From NCBI GenBank assembly GCA_028641055.1, contig CM054062.1, positions 179,758,726 through 179,822,725 of the forward strand: a stretch of DNA of 64,000 bases, written 5' to 3'. The stretch is from Alopecurus myosuroides. Taxonomy: Eukaryota; Streptophyta; Magnoliopsida; Poales; Poaceae. Every line of letters starts with the position of its first letter. Positions within the stretch are counted from its first letter, which is position 1. The notes under the pieces are model-generated. The model worked only from the letters and a program-made list of their open reading frames with translations, was not told the origin of the DNA and ran no database searches. Positions 34,886-47,355 of the stretch are shown here, in pieces. The position numbers were made by a program, and so were the translations under genes.

Positions 34886-35932
34886 TAAAGGGGTCGTTGC
34901 ATAGAAAACAAAAAAATTCCTACGCGAGAGACACCCGAAAAGCCAAGATCTAATCTAGGAGACGAAGTGCAACGGGCAACAAGAGGGTTAAGGAGAACAC
35001 ATACCCTCGAAGACTCAAAGTGGTACGAGATCAAATCTCGTTGTTGGCGTAGTTGTACTCACACCGATCCCGATTGCGAGAAGATGGACACTGCAATCCG
35101 GCGGTGCATCCGTGATCGGTCACACGTATGGTTGATGACGACCTCCGTTCCCTCGTTCCAGCGGGCGCGGAAGTAGAGGATCCCTCGGAACTCCAGAAGC
35201 ACGACGGCGTGGTGGTGGTGAAGAATCCCACGGTCAGGGCATCGCCAAGCCGGAGACCATGAAATGGAGCAGCGGGTGGATGGAAAGGGAAGTTGCCAAG
35301 TGTGTGGAGGAGGGAGAGCTCTCACCCTCCTTTTATAGGAGAGGGGGGAGGAAGCCCAAGGGGGGTGCGGCCAGCCCATGGGTGTGCCCCCACCTCTTCC
35401 ATCATCATGTGAGTGGACACTCCACTCACACCCACTCATTTCCCCATTATTTCCCACTTGGAAAATCCAAAGGTTTTCTTTTAATAAATAAATAAAGCCA
35501 TTTTATTTCTTTATTTCAACATTTGTTAATTCTATTAACAAACTTTTGCATATAGCACCTCGAATCATTTGTTAATTCTATTAACAACCATTCGACGAAT
35601 AACCCCTTGAACTATTTCAATTTTCCCCAAAACAATTTCGGTGCTGCCCAAAATATTCTTCGATATTCCGTATCCTCTCAAATGCGTGATCGAACCTTAA
35701 GTGTGTCACCCTACGGTTCGCGAATAAGATAGACATGATCGAGACTCCTCTCCGATCAATAATCAACAGCGGGATCTGGAGATCCGTGATGACTCCTATA
35801 TATTCAACGATGACTCTCGTGATCGTGTGAACCAACAACGCCGTGAACTATTCCCTTTGTCTCGCGATATTTTACTTGTCCGAGATTCGATCATTGGTAT
35901 CAACCATACCTTGTTCAATCTCGTTACCGACA

Positions 35933-35937
35933 AGTAC
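35933..35937. repeat. Target-site duplication of LARD2, left (AGTAC)
   Basis: Precedes TGTAACATCCC; matches 46748-46752. Confidence 0.94.
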
Positions 35938-38900
35938 TGTAACATCCCAAGTATGAAAAATAAGCCTTTAGAATGTTTGCTCTCTGTTATTTTATGTTTT
36001 GCATCATGGCATCATGTTGATTGCAATTGTTTTGCTTGTTTTCCTTTTGTTTTCCAACTGTTTTCATTTGTTTTCCTTTGTTTTCTATTTGAATTTCAAA
36101 CCAAAATTCAAACCTTTTGTTTCATCCTTGTGATGTTACAATTTCTAAAATGATATTTCAAAATAAAACAATTGTTTGTTTCCATTAAAGTGTGATTTCA
36201 AAACTGTTGTGTTGTTTCTATAAAAATGCATCCAATAACCAAACCCTTTTCAAAATTCAATTATGATTTTCCTCCAAACAACAACCATGTTGAAATTATG
36301 AAAATTGCAAAACAAAACTCTCCAAATAAAATGGTTCAATTAACACTTCCTTTTTGTTTCCATGAAAAATAAAAAGCTCAACTTTTTATCTGTTCTTTAA
36401 TAATCCACTTAATCCAATTTGTTACCCAAATTCAAATACATTTCTCTAAACAGCAACCAATTTGAAATCATGAAAATTACACAACAATCATAACCTTTTG
36501 CTTCCAATTAAAAATATATGTTCACCCTAATTAAATTATTGTTTTCAATAACCACTTAAGATAAAGATGATTCAAATTTGAGTTAATTTGCAAACCACAA
36601 GTTCTTTTGAAAATTTTGGAAATCAAAGTTGCCAAGTGGTTGTTGTTGATCTAATTAACCCACACAAATTTATTCCAAATTTCCCCTAACTCCAAACCCT
36701 CATCCTCTTCCTAATTCATTTCAGCAAAAAAAAAAGAAACAAAGAAAAATAATAAACCTAACAGCTAACAGAGAGAGGAGAGAGAGGCCCAACCCAATTC
36801 TTTTCCCACAGAGCCCAATACCCCTTCGCTGCTTGTCTTCTTCCTCCGTGCTTTCGTCAGCAATGGTACGAACACCCCATCCACCACACGATCACCTCCC
36901 CCTCCTCCTCTCCCCTCTTCCCCCTCTATTTATTCCCCTGCCCAGGCCAAACCCTAGCTCCTTTCTCTCCTCCCTTCCCAGCCGCCGCCCCTCTTCTTCT
37001 TCCTCCTCTTCTTCTCCCTTCTCTGTACACTTCCCTGTACCTGAAAAATTAGCCCTTTTGGCCGGAAGTTGGGGGTGGGCGTGGGGTTGCTGTGGTCGTC
37101 CTCCGGGCCGTTTCTTCGCGGGAATGGAATCGCCACATCACGCTCTCCATCTTTGGTGAAGGCGCCGTGGTCCGAGGAGGCTCCGGGCGGCCGCGGCGTC
37201 GAGGTTTTCCGCCGTCCATGTCCTGCCGCCGGTCGCCACCTCTGCATCAACGACCTGCTCCTCCTGTCCGACTCAAGGTGAGCCCTTCCTCTCGCCTCTC
37301 CCCCTCGTCCCTCCTCACGCAGCACAAGCACCGCACGCACCAGGCACCCCACGCGCACGGCGCCCTCCCGCGTGTGGCAGCAGGCCGGCGAGCCGCTGCA
37401 GATCGCTGTCCCTGTCTCGGTCGGGTACAGGAACGTGCAGTTCAGAAATTTCCGCTCGCAGCAACACCTTTTCCCCCCCGAGGTCCCCTTCCTGTCACAA
37501 CCGAACAGCTACCGTAGTGGTAGCCACCACCACGCAACGAACCCTCAGATCCTAGGGTCGAGTCCCCAAGCCCCCACCTTTTCTGTCTATTTTTTCCTAT
37601 TTAGATTCAGGGCAGTTTCTGAACCTTATCCCCCCTGTTTTCCCTCTCCTATCACAAACAGCACAGCAGCCCACTGGTGCTGTTCCCCTGCGCGCAAGCC
37701 CCAGCTCCCTGGTTCGAATCCCCCCACCCACAGTGAGACCAAACATTTTTATTTCTTTTGTTTGACTGCAGAAACATCTCAGAAATCACACATAGGTCCC
37801 TTCTATTTCATTCTAGCCCCTGCAAAAATATTTTCCAAGTCCCTAATGAATTAAAAATGGCAGATTTACACTAAATCTTGTAAATTGCATAAGAAAATCA
37901 TTTTAACTCCAAATCCAACATTTTTAATATGTTTTCTGTCCCAAATTAAATGCTCTATCCAAATATAAAATTTGTTTACTGTTTTGAATATTTTAAATTG
38001 GTGAAACATTTGAATTCTTGTTTAAATCACTTAAGTTTGCAAAATTCATAACTTGGGCATAAAAATTCCAAATTCCACAAACTAAATATGTTTTCCAATC
38101 AACTTTTCATGTACTTTCCAAATATAAATTTTGTTTGCTGTTTTGAATAATTTAAATTGCTGAAAACAACTGTTTCTTAATTATTGCATTTAAAATTGCC
38201 AAATTAATAACTTGCTCATTTTAAATCCAATTTCAACAAATGAAATATGTTTTCCATGCAAAATTAAACCAACTTTTCAAATATAAAATTTGTTTCATGT
38301 TTTGAATAATTAAAATTGGTTAAATGATTTAAACCTTGTTTAAATCATTTAATATTGTTAAATTTATAACTTGATCAAAACAAATTCTTTTGGGACATAT
38401 AAAATATGTTTTCAAACCACAAAAGTATAAGCTTCTCAAATATGAATCTCACTTAATGTTTTGAACAAATAAAAATTCAAATAAGTTCATGTTTGAATTA
38501 AATTCATTTAATTCTTGCTTAAACTTGTTTAATTCATAAATAATTTATTTGAAATCCTTTTTCAACAAGTGAAACATGTATTCCAACTAAAATCTTGTTT
38601 TCTTTTCAAATATAAACTTTGTTATCTGTTTTGAACAATTTAACATGATGAAAACAACAAATGCTTGTGTAACACCTTTAAGAAGCAAATTTTCATAACT
38701 TGATAAATAAAATCCTAAACTTGGTAAACCTTATTTCCATTTGGTTCTATTGTTGTGATTTTGCTGTTTTCCTCATCCATGCATCATGCTAATCCACTTT
38801 CACATGTTGCTTAGTTGTAAAACAATTATTTCAACCCTAATTCATGGGCTTTTCATATGCAACTCAAATTGCATGTGGGTCCATTTAATCATGTTGTTAC

Positions 38901-40871
38901 CATGTCAACTAGTTATTTTGATGCATCAATTAAATGGTCATGCATCATCCCATGTTTGTGCACTATGCCATGTTATTGATTGTTTATCTTTCTGCATTGT
39001 TTGTTTGCTTCTTCTCGGATACACGACGACGTTGAGACCGACGATCCTTACGACACCCCTTCTAAGGACTTAGCTCAGTACCAGGCTACTGGGTTTGCAG
39101 GCAAGTTATCACTCACATGAACCACTGTGTTCCTTTCAACATTGGTTACCGATACTTTCCGTTGTCTATTTTGCTAGCCCTATGTGTAGTTGTTTCTGTT
39201 ACGAACCTATCACATGAATCCCTTAACCCTGATATTGCCTCACCTCCACTCCTACAACCCTATTGTTTGAGCCAGTGTCTTACTAGCATGCTTAGGTTGT
39301 TTTGCTCGAGTCTGTTACCCGTTACTTTCAGTTACTATATTGTTATTATGTTCTGGGGTCTCGATGTTTAATCAATCAATCATGCTAATGATATTGTTAA
39401 ATAATAATTTGATGATAAGGCACCGGCAGGAGGCCCTGTGTGGTTTTGAGGCCTGCTAGTGTCGACCCTAATAGGAAAAGGGTCTTGTCTACTGATCCAT
39501 GATGAGCGCACTAACCGCATGTGGGAAGCGAGTATGGGCGCCCCCCTCAATTTGATTCGATTCGCATCTCGTCCAAATCGCCTCATTTAGTTCGTGTTTT
39601 CCATTTGCCGCATGCATGTTTTTGCGAGCCCAGGCCAGGGTGGAACTTTTGTAGTCGGCATATAGGGGGACACGGTCTTAGAGTGCTATGAGGGTCCCTT
39701 TTCTTCGGGGCTCGATTAGCCGTGCGCCCAAGGTGCTTTGGGCTTGATGCGAAGAAGAGTTGAGTTGTGTTGAGTGCCCCGCTTGGTGGAAGGGCCTTTC
39801 CATCTGGCGGGTTATTCATACGTGTACGGCCAAATTGGTGCAACCCTGCAGGGATAAATCTTCTCGAGAAGCCGTGTTTTCCGCGGTTATGGTTAACTTG
39901 GTGAAAGTACTGGCTAACAAGTACTCAGGACAACTTAAACCTAATGATTAACAACCTTACACCCAATGATTAACAACTTGACTAGTAATAGGCTTATTGA
40001 CACAATAATCTGAACCATCATTATTTTCAACTGTGTGAGTTATCCTCGGATTGCTTCTTTGGATAAGGGACGAGATCCAGGATGGGTTTGTTTGGTGGTT
40101 AGTTATAGTTGGTTACGATACGCGATCTTATCTCCTTTTCTGTTAGCCGGAAGTTGTAGTATGTTTCTGTAGTTGGTTAGAGCAGCCAGTTGCAGCATCT
40201 TTCATATCCCTTTTCCTTCCGTTGAACCCAAAGCATCTGTGCTTGGTGTTGACGGGTTACACTTTGGTGAATTGTGAGTCTTGCTTGCCAGTACGTTTAT
40301 GTACTGACCCCTTTGGGGATGTGGTTTCCGCAGACCTACGTTTCCGAGGATCTACATGGTGGCTACTACGTGGAGTATGACGAGACTGCTGACGAGTAGA
40401 TAGCGGACCCGGGCAGGATCCGAGACTTCGTGGATGGGCTCCGCCTGTTCGTTTCCGGCCTCTTAGGCCTATTTGGTTCTTGTCTGTACCTAGACATGTT
40501 GAATGCTTCCGCTGTGATGTAATGATGTTATGTTGGGACATGTGTCCTCTGGATGATTGTATTTGCTATCTCTGCTCTAGTGAGAGCTATTTGCAACTTA
40601 TTTCAATCTTTTGTGTCGTAGAGATCTGTTGTGATATCACTTGTTCCAATGCCGTTGACGTACCATGTGTGTATGTTTTGAAGTACGTCAATGGAAGTAT
40701 CATGATTTCTATGGGATAGTTTACGTCGACGCTGAACAGATAAGGGGTTGGTTGTCACACATACGTGTGTTGGCCTACTCGTAAGAGGACGCGGGTGCCG
40801 GTAAGCCCCGTAATCCAACCTACTACTGTTCAACGGAACGGCGAGTATCCTTTAGAAGTCCGGGTGCGACA
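35938..40871 (+). repeat. 5' LTR of LARD2
   Basis: 4,934 bp with the same layout as the LARD1 LTR: AT-rich, GC-rich (36780-37760), AT-rich with TTTTGAA words (37860-38690), then mixed. Positions 39290-40130 are strongly conserved with LARD1. A TATA-like CTATTTATTCC lies at 36926-36936 ahead of the GC-rich part. A splice-donor-like AAGGTGAG lies at about 37275-37282. Open frames in the GC part overlap in several frames and are not called genes. Confidence 0.93.
37514..37721 (+). other. Two tRNA-like box motifs in the LARD2 LTR
   Basis: The first has TAGTGGTAGCC (about 37515) with a box B-like GGGTCGAGTCCCC (37555-37567). The second has ACTGGTGCTG with an exact box B GGTTCGAATCC (37711-37721). 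Both recur in the second LTR (43431-43443 and 43587-43597). No full tRNA fold is apparent. Confidence 0.4.
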
Positions 40872-40873
40872 AA

Positions 40874-40886
40874 TGGTATCAGAGCC
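40874..40886 (+). promoter_or_regulatory. Primer-binding site of LARD2 (initiator tRNA-Met)
   Basis: TGGTATCAGAGCC, two bases after the 5' LTR. Confidence 0.93.
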
Positions 40887-41422
40887 TGTCTGCCTGTAGG
40901 ATCCCTTTTACTGGTCGCAGTTGAGTCTAGAAACTATTTTGTAGCTATATAGGAAAAATGAAACGTGAGAGTAGGAATTCTGTTCTTTTTCTTCTTTCCC
41001 CATCCACCCTCCCTTTTTCTGGTAAGGAAGTGCAACGTTGTTTTTCTCTTCTCATCTAAACTTTCAAGTTAGGATTTCACGAATCCTGGTTTCTCTAGGA
41101 TGGTTATATCTACTAGACCATAGGAATGGAGGTGGTTGTGACATGATTTATCATGTTGCCTACTCACGATTGAGAACGGAGGCGTGTAAGCCCCGGAAGC
41201 AGATCCTCTATTCCTTAAGCAGTAGATATTGATCCTTTAGAAGCCTGGATGGGTTTTTCCGTAGTGCCTCAGGAGTTTTGTTCTCGTTTTCCCCGATGTT
41301 GATATCCTGTTCTTCTCAACATCCTTTTCGTCCGTTGAAATCTTGTTGTTGTTTTCCATTTCAGTTCTTCTACCGGCGTCTAATCAAAACTTCCCAAATA
41401 TCAAGTCTATCTGGCCAGAAAG

Positions 41423-41423
41423 G

Positions 41424-41458
<35 letters not shown>

Positions 41459-41459
41459 G
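41423..41459 (+). repeat. TTG/GTT microsatellite
   Basis: About twelve uninterrupted GTT units within the LARD2 core. Confidence 0.97.
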
Positions 41460-41803
41460 ATTCCAGGCTATGACAGCTGGCATTCCTATCACCTGGGGTT
41501 GTTTCGAGGAAGCATTCCTGAATCACCACATTCCAGATAGTCTATTCCCCAAATGAATCAAGTTCTATCCAGCTATACACCCTCGATACAAAACCTCTAC
41601 GTTTACTCAAAAATGTTCCGGTGGTTTCCAAATTCCCTGACATCTTTCCAGAAGAGTTGCCAGGAATGCCTGTCATCTTGAACTTCCAGAAAAACTATCC
41701 AAGGTGCACGATGTGTTTCACGTGTCACAGCTCAAGAGGATCTTCCCAAGAAGTTTCCGGACCTTTTCTTTTCTCAGTAGGAATCTCGGGGCGCGATTCC
41801 TTC

Positions 41804-41811
41804 AAGGGGGG
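41804..41811 (+). promoter_or_regulatory. Polypurine tract of LARD2
   Basis: AAGGGGGG five bases before the 3' LTR (41817). Confidence 0.8.
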
Positions 41812-41816
41812 CGTTT

Positions 41817-44800
41817 TGTAACATCCCAAGTATGAAAAATAAGCCTTTAGAATGTTTGCTCTCTGTTATTTTATGTTTTGCATCATGGCATCATGTTGAT
41901 TGCAATTGTTTTGCTTGTTTTCCTTTTGTTTTCCAACTGTTTTCATTTGTTTTCCTTTGTTTTCTATTTGAATTTCAAACCAAAATTCAAACCTTTTGTT
42001 TCATCCTTGTGATGTTACAATTTCTAAAATGATATTTCAAAATAAAACAATTGTTTGTTTCCATTAAAGTGTGATTTCAAAACTGTTGTGTTGTTTCTAT
42101 AAAAATGCATCCAATAACCAAACCCTTTTCAAAATTCAATTATGATTTTCCTCCAAACAACAACCATGTTGAAATTATGAAAATTGCAAAACAAAACTCT
42201 CCAAATAAAATGGTTCAATTAACACTTCCTTTTTGTTTCCATGAAAAATAAAAAGCTCAACTTTTTATCTGTTCTTTAATAATCCACTTAATCCAATTTG
42301 TTACCCAAATTCAAATACATTTCTCTAAACAGCAACCAATTTGAAATCATGAAAATTACACAACAATCATAACCTTTTGCTTCCAATTAAAAATATATGT
42401 TCACCCTAATTAAATTATTGTTTTCAATAACCACTTAAGATAAAGATGATTCAAATTTGAGTTAATTTGCAAACCACAAGTTCTTTTTAAAATTTTGAAA
42501 ATCAAAGTTGCCAAGTGGTTGTTGTTGATCTAATTAACCCACACAAATTTATTCCAAATTTCCCCTAACTCCAAACCCTCATCCTCTTCCTAATTCATTT
42601 CAGCAAAAAAAAATGAAACAAAGAAAAATAATAAACCTAACAGCTAACAGAGAGAGGAGAGAGGCCCAACCCAATTCTTTTCCCACAGAGCCCAATACCC
42701 CTTCGCTGCTTGTCTTCTTCCTCCGTGCTTTCGTCAGCAATGGTACGAACACCCCATCCACCACACGATCACCTCCCCCTCCTCCTCTCCCCTCTTCCCC
42801 CTCTATTTATTCCCCTGCCCAGGCCAAACCCTAGCTCCTTTCTCTCCTCCCTTCCTAGCCGCCGCCCCTCTTCTTCTTCCTCCTCTGCTTCTCCCTTCTC
42901 TGTACACTTCCCTGTACCTGAAAAATTAGCCCTTTTGGCCGGAAGTTGGGGGTGGGCGTGGGGTTGCTGTGGTCGTCCTCCGGGTCGTTTCTTCGCGGGA
43001 ATGGAATCGCCACATCACGCTCTCCATCTTTGGTGAAGGCGCCGTGGTCCGAGGAGGCTCCGGGCGGCCGCGGCGTCGAGGTTTTCCACCGTCCATGTCC
43101 TGCCGCCAGTCGCCACCTCTGCATCAACGACCTGCTCCTCCTGTCCGACTCAAGGTGAGCCCTTCCTCTCGCCTCTCCCCCTCGTCCCTCCTCCCGCAGC
43201 ACAAGCACCGCACGCACCAGGCACCCCACGCGCACGGCGCCCTCCCGCGCGTGGCAGCAGGCCGGCGAGCCACTGCAGATCGCTGTCCCTGTCTCGGTCG
43301 GGTACAGGAACGTGCAGTTCAGAAATTTCCGCTCGCAGCAACACCTTTTCCCCCCCGAGGTCCCCTTCCTGTCACAACCGAACAGCTACCGTAGTGGTAG
43401 CCACCACCGCGCAACGAACCCTCAGATCCCAGGGTCGAGTCCCCAAGCCCCACCTTTTCTGTCTATTTTTTCCTATTTAGATTCAGGGCAGTTTCTGAAC
43501 CTTATCCCCCCTGTTTTCCCTCTCCTATCACAAACAGCACAGCAGCCCACTGGTGCTGTTCCCCTGCGCGCAAGCCCCAGCTCCCTGGTTCGAATCCCCC
43601 CACCCACAGTGAGACCAAACATTTTTATTTCTTTTGTTTGACTGCAGAAACATCTCAGAAATCACACATAGGTCCCTTCTATTTCTTTCTAGCCCCTGCA
43701 AAAATATTTTCCAAGTCCCTAATGAATTAAAAATGGCAGATTTACACTAAATCTTGTAAATTGCATAAGAAAATCATTTTAACTCCAAATCCAACATTTT
43801 TAATATGTTTTCTGTCCCAAATTAAATGCTCTATCCAAATATAAAATTTGTTTACTGTTTTGAATATTTTAAATTGGTGAAACATTTGAATTCTTGTTTA
43901 AATCACTTAAGTTTGCAAAATTCATAACTTGGGCATAAAAATTCCAAATTCCACAAACTAAATATGTTTTCCAATCAACTTTTCATGTACTTTCCAAATA
44001 TAAATTTTGTTTGCTGTTTTGAATAATTTAAATTGCTGAAAACAACTGTTTCTTAATTATTACATTTAAAATTGCCAAATTAATAACTTGCTCATTTTAA
44101 ATCCAATTTCAACAAATGAAATATGTTTTCCATGCAAAATTAAACCACCTTTTCAAATATAAAATTTGTTTCATGTTTTGAATAATTAAAATTGGTTAAA
44201 TGATTTAAACCTTGTTTAAATCATTTAATATTGTTAAATTTATAACTTGATCAAAACAAATTCTTTTGGGACATATAAAATATGTTTTCAAACCACAAAA
44301 GTATAAGCTTCTCAAATATGAATCTCACTTAATGTTTTGAACAAATAAAAATTCAAATAAGTTCATGTTTGAATTAAATTCATTTAATTCTTGCTTAAAC
44401 TTGTTTAATTCATAAATAATTTATTTGAAATCCATTTTCAACAAGTGAAACATGTATTCCAACTAAAATCTTGTTTTCTTTTCAAATATAAACTTTGTTA
44501 TCTGTTTTGAACAATTTAACATGATGAAAACAACAAATGCTTGTGTAACACCTTTAAGAAGCAAATTTTCATAACTTGATAAATAAAATCCTAAACTTGG
44601 TAAACCTTATTTCCATTTGGTTCTATTGTTGTTATTTTGCTGTTTTCCTCATCCATGCATCATGCTAATCCACTTTCACATGTTGCTTAGTTGTAAAACA
44701 ATTATTTCAACCCTAATTCATGGGCTTTTCATATGCAACTCAAATTTCATGTGGGTCCATTTAATCATGTTGTTACCATGTCAACTAGTTATTTTGATGC

Positions 44801-46747
44801 ATCAATTAAATGGTCATGCATCATCCCATGTTTGTGCACTATGCCATGTTATTGATTGTTTATCTTTCTGCATTGTTTGTTTGCTTCTTCTCGGATACAC
44901 GACGACGTTGAGACCGACGATCCTTACGACACCCCTTCTAAGGACTTAGCTCAGTACCAGGCTACTGGGTTTGCAGGCAAGTTATCACTCACATGAACCA
45001 CTGTGTTCCTTTCAACATTGGTTACCGATACTTTCCGTTGTCTATTTTGCTAGCCCTATGTGTAGTTGTTTCTGTTACGAACCTATCACATGAATCCCTT
45101 AACCCTGATATTGCCTCACCTCCACTCCTACAACCCTATTGTTTGAGCCAGTGTCTTACTAGCATGCTTAGGTTGTTTTGCTCGAGTCTGTTACCCGTTA
45201 CTTTCAGTTACTATATTGTTATTATGTTCTGGGGGCTCGATGTTTAATCAATCAATCATGCTAATGATATTGTTAAATAATAATTTGATGATAAGGCACC
45301 GGCAGGAGGCCCTGTGTGGTTTTGAGGCCTTCTAGTGTCGACCCTAATAGGAAAAGGGTCTTGTCTACTGATCCATGATGAGCGCACTAACCGCATGTGG
45401 GAAGCGAGTATGGGCGCCCCCCTCAATTTGATTCGATTCCCATCTCGTCCAAATCGCCTCATTTAGTTCGTGTTTTCCATTTGCCGCATGCATGTTTTTG
45501 CGAGCCCAGGCCAGGGTGGAACTTTTGTAGTCGGCATATAGGGGGACACGGTCTTAGAGTGCTATGAGGGTCCCTTTTCTTCGGGGCTCGATTAGCCGTG
45601 CGCCCAAGGTGCTTTGGGCTTGATGCGAAGAAGAGTTGAGTTGTGTTGAGTGCCCCGCTTGGTGGAAGGGCCTTTCCATCTGGCGGGTTATTCATACGTG
45701 TACGGCCAAATTGGTGCAACCCTGCAGGGATAAATCTTCTCGAGAAGCCGTGTTTTCCGCGGTTATGGTTAACTTGGTGAAAGTACTGGCTAACAAGTAC
45801 TCAGGACAACTTAAACCTAATGATTAACAACCTTACACCCAATGATTAACAACTTGACTAGTAATAGGCTTATTGACACAATAATCTGAACCATCATTAT
45901 TTTCAACTGTGTGAGTTATCCTCGGATTGCTTCTTTGGATAAGGGGCGAGATCCAGGATGGGTTTGTTTGGTGGTTAGTTATAGTTGGTTACGATACGCG
46001 ATCTTATCTCCTTTTCTGTTAGCCGGAAGTTGTAGTATGTTTCTGTAGTTGGTTAGAGCAGCCAGTTGCAGCATCTTTCATATCCCTTTTCCTTCCGTTG
46101 AACCCAAAGCATCTGTGCTTGGTGTTGACGGGTTACACTTTGGTGAATTGTGAGTCTTGCTTGCCAGTACGTTTATGTACTGACCCCTTTGGGGCTGTGG
46201 TTTCCGCAGACCTACGTTTCCGAGGATCTACATGGTGGCTACTACGTGGAGTATGACGAGACTGCTGACGAGTAGATAGCGGACCCGGGCAGGATCCGAG
46301 ACTTCGTGGATGGGCTCCGCCTGTTCGTTTCCGGCCTCTTAGGCCTATTTGGTTCTTGTCTGTACCCATACATGTTGAATGCTTCCGCTGTGATGTAATG
46401 ATGTTATGTTGGGACATGTGTCCTCTGGATGATTGTATTTGCTATCTCTGCTCTAGTGAGAGCTATTTGCAACTTATTTCAATCTTTTGTGTCGTAGAGA
46501 TCTGTTGTGATATCACTTGTTCCAATGTCGTTGACGTACCATGTGTGTATGTTTTGAAGTACGTCAATGGAAGTATCCTGATTTCTATGGGATACTTTAC
46601 GTCGACGCTGAACAGATAAGGGGTTGGTTGTCACACATACGTGTGTTGGCCTACTCGTAAGAGGACGCGGGTGCCGGTAAGCCCCGTAATCCAACCTACT
46701 ACTGTTCAACGGAACGACGAGTATCCTTTAGAAGTCCGGGTGCGACA
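41817..46747 (+). repeat. 3' LTR of LARD2
   Basis: 4,931 bp, the direct copy of 35938-40871 with few scattered differences. Confidence 0.93.
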
Positions 46748-46752
46748 AGTAC
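46748..46752. repeat. Target-site duplication of LARD2, right (AGTAC)
   Basis: Follows the terminal TGCGACA; identical to the left copy. Confidence 0.94.
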
Positions 46753-47350
46753 TCTTTTCTCGTTCCCGTGATATAACATCCTTGTGATCATATCATGTGC
46801 TTGCAAGCGGTTTCGATGTGATATCACCGAGAGGGCCCAGAGTATATCTCTCCGTCATTTGGATGGACAAATCCCACTCTTGGTCCATGATCCTCAACTA
46901 ATACTTTCTGAATACTTACGACACCTTTATAGTCACCCTTTTACGGTTTGACGTTTGATGCCATCAAAGCACTCTTCCGGTATCAGCGATTGACATGATC
47001 TCATGGTCTAAGGAATAAGTTACTTCGTATGTTTGATATAACAATGTAAACTAAATGACTTGATCTCATTGCTATATTCTCTTTGGGTATATGTTCATCA
47101 CATCATTCTTCTAATGACATGACCCCGTTATTAATAACATCCAATGTTCATGATCAGGAAACCTTGATCATCTATTAATCAACGAGCTAGTTAAAAGAGA
47201 GGCTTTACTAGGAACCATTGTTTGTTTATTAAGCACACATGTATCAACGTTTCCGGTTAATACATTCTAGCATGAGAAATAAACATTCATCATAAACAAG
47301 GAATAAGATAATAACCATTTTATTATTGCCTCTCGGGCATATTCCCTTCA

Positions 47351-47355
47351 TAAGA
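47351..47355. repeat. Target-site duplication of the solo LTR, right (TAAGA)
   Basis: Directly follows CCCTTCA at 47350; identical to 34881-34885. Confidence 0.85.

Larger units (their letters stand above)
40872..41816 (+). pseudogene. LARD2 core with remnants of chromovirus pol
   Basis: After the PBS (40874-40886) comes non-coding sequence and a TTG microsatellite. Near 41618-41675 the text reads VVSKFPDIFPEELPGMPV, the link that normally precedes the RT of chromoviruses. Only tens of bases later (41683-41740) it reads LPEKLSKVHDVFHVSQLKR, normally in the C-terminal part of integrase. Then RNLGARFLQGG (41779-41811), the end of pol, overlaps the PPT. RT, RNase H and most of integrase are therefore removed by deletion. 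Confidence 0.88.
35938..46747 (+). mobile_element. LARD2: long-LTR chromovirus derivative
   Basis: Two direct LTRs (35938-40871, 4,934 bp; 41817-46747, 4,931 bp) flank a 945-bp core. Termini are TGTAACATCCC and GGGTGCGACA. The target duplication AGTAC is perfect (35933-35937 and 46748-46752). PBS TGGTATCAGAGCC (initiator tRNA-Met) and a PPT are both present. The core retains tiny scars of pol, showing it descends from a chromodomain-type Gypsy element by deletion. Near-identical LTRs show it is among the youngest insertions here. Confidence 0.95.
34886..47350 (-). mobile_element. BARE1/Angela-type Copia solo LTR (minus), split by LARD2
   Basis: Pieces 34886-35937 and 46753-47350 join into an LTR of about 1.65 kb. 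Read on the minus strand it begins TGAAGGGAATATGCCCGAG with GGCAATAATAAAATGG, the hallmark of the Angela/BARE1/WIS group, and ends near CAACGACCCC. A TATA-like CCTATAAAAGG lies at 35328-35341 (minus). TAAGA flanks both sides (34881-34885 and 47351-47355), so this is a solo LTR left by LTR-LTR recombination. Its inner-end dinucleotide reads TA instead of CA, a probable C-to-T change. Confidence 0.9.

Noticed and set aside
36833..37854. Overlapping open frames in the GC-rich part of the LARD2 LTR
   Set aside because: Several frames are open at once, none resembles a family, and there is no conserved start between copies.
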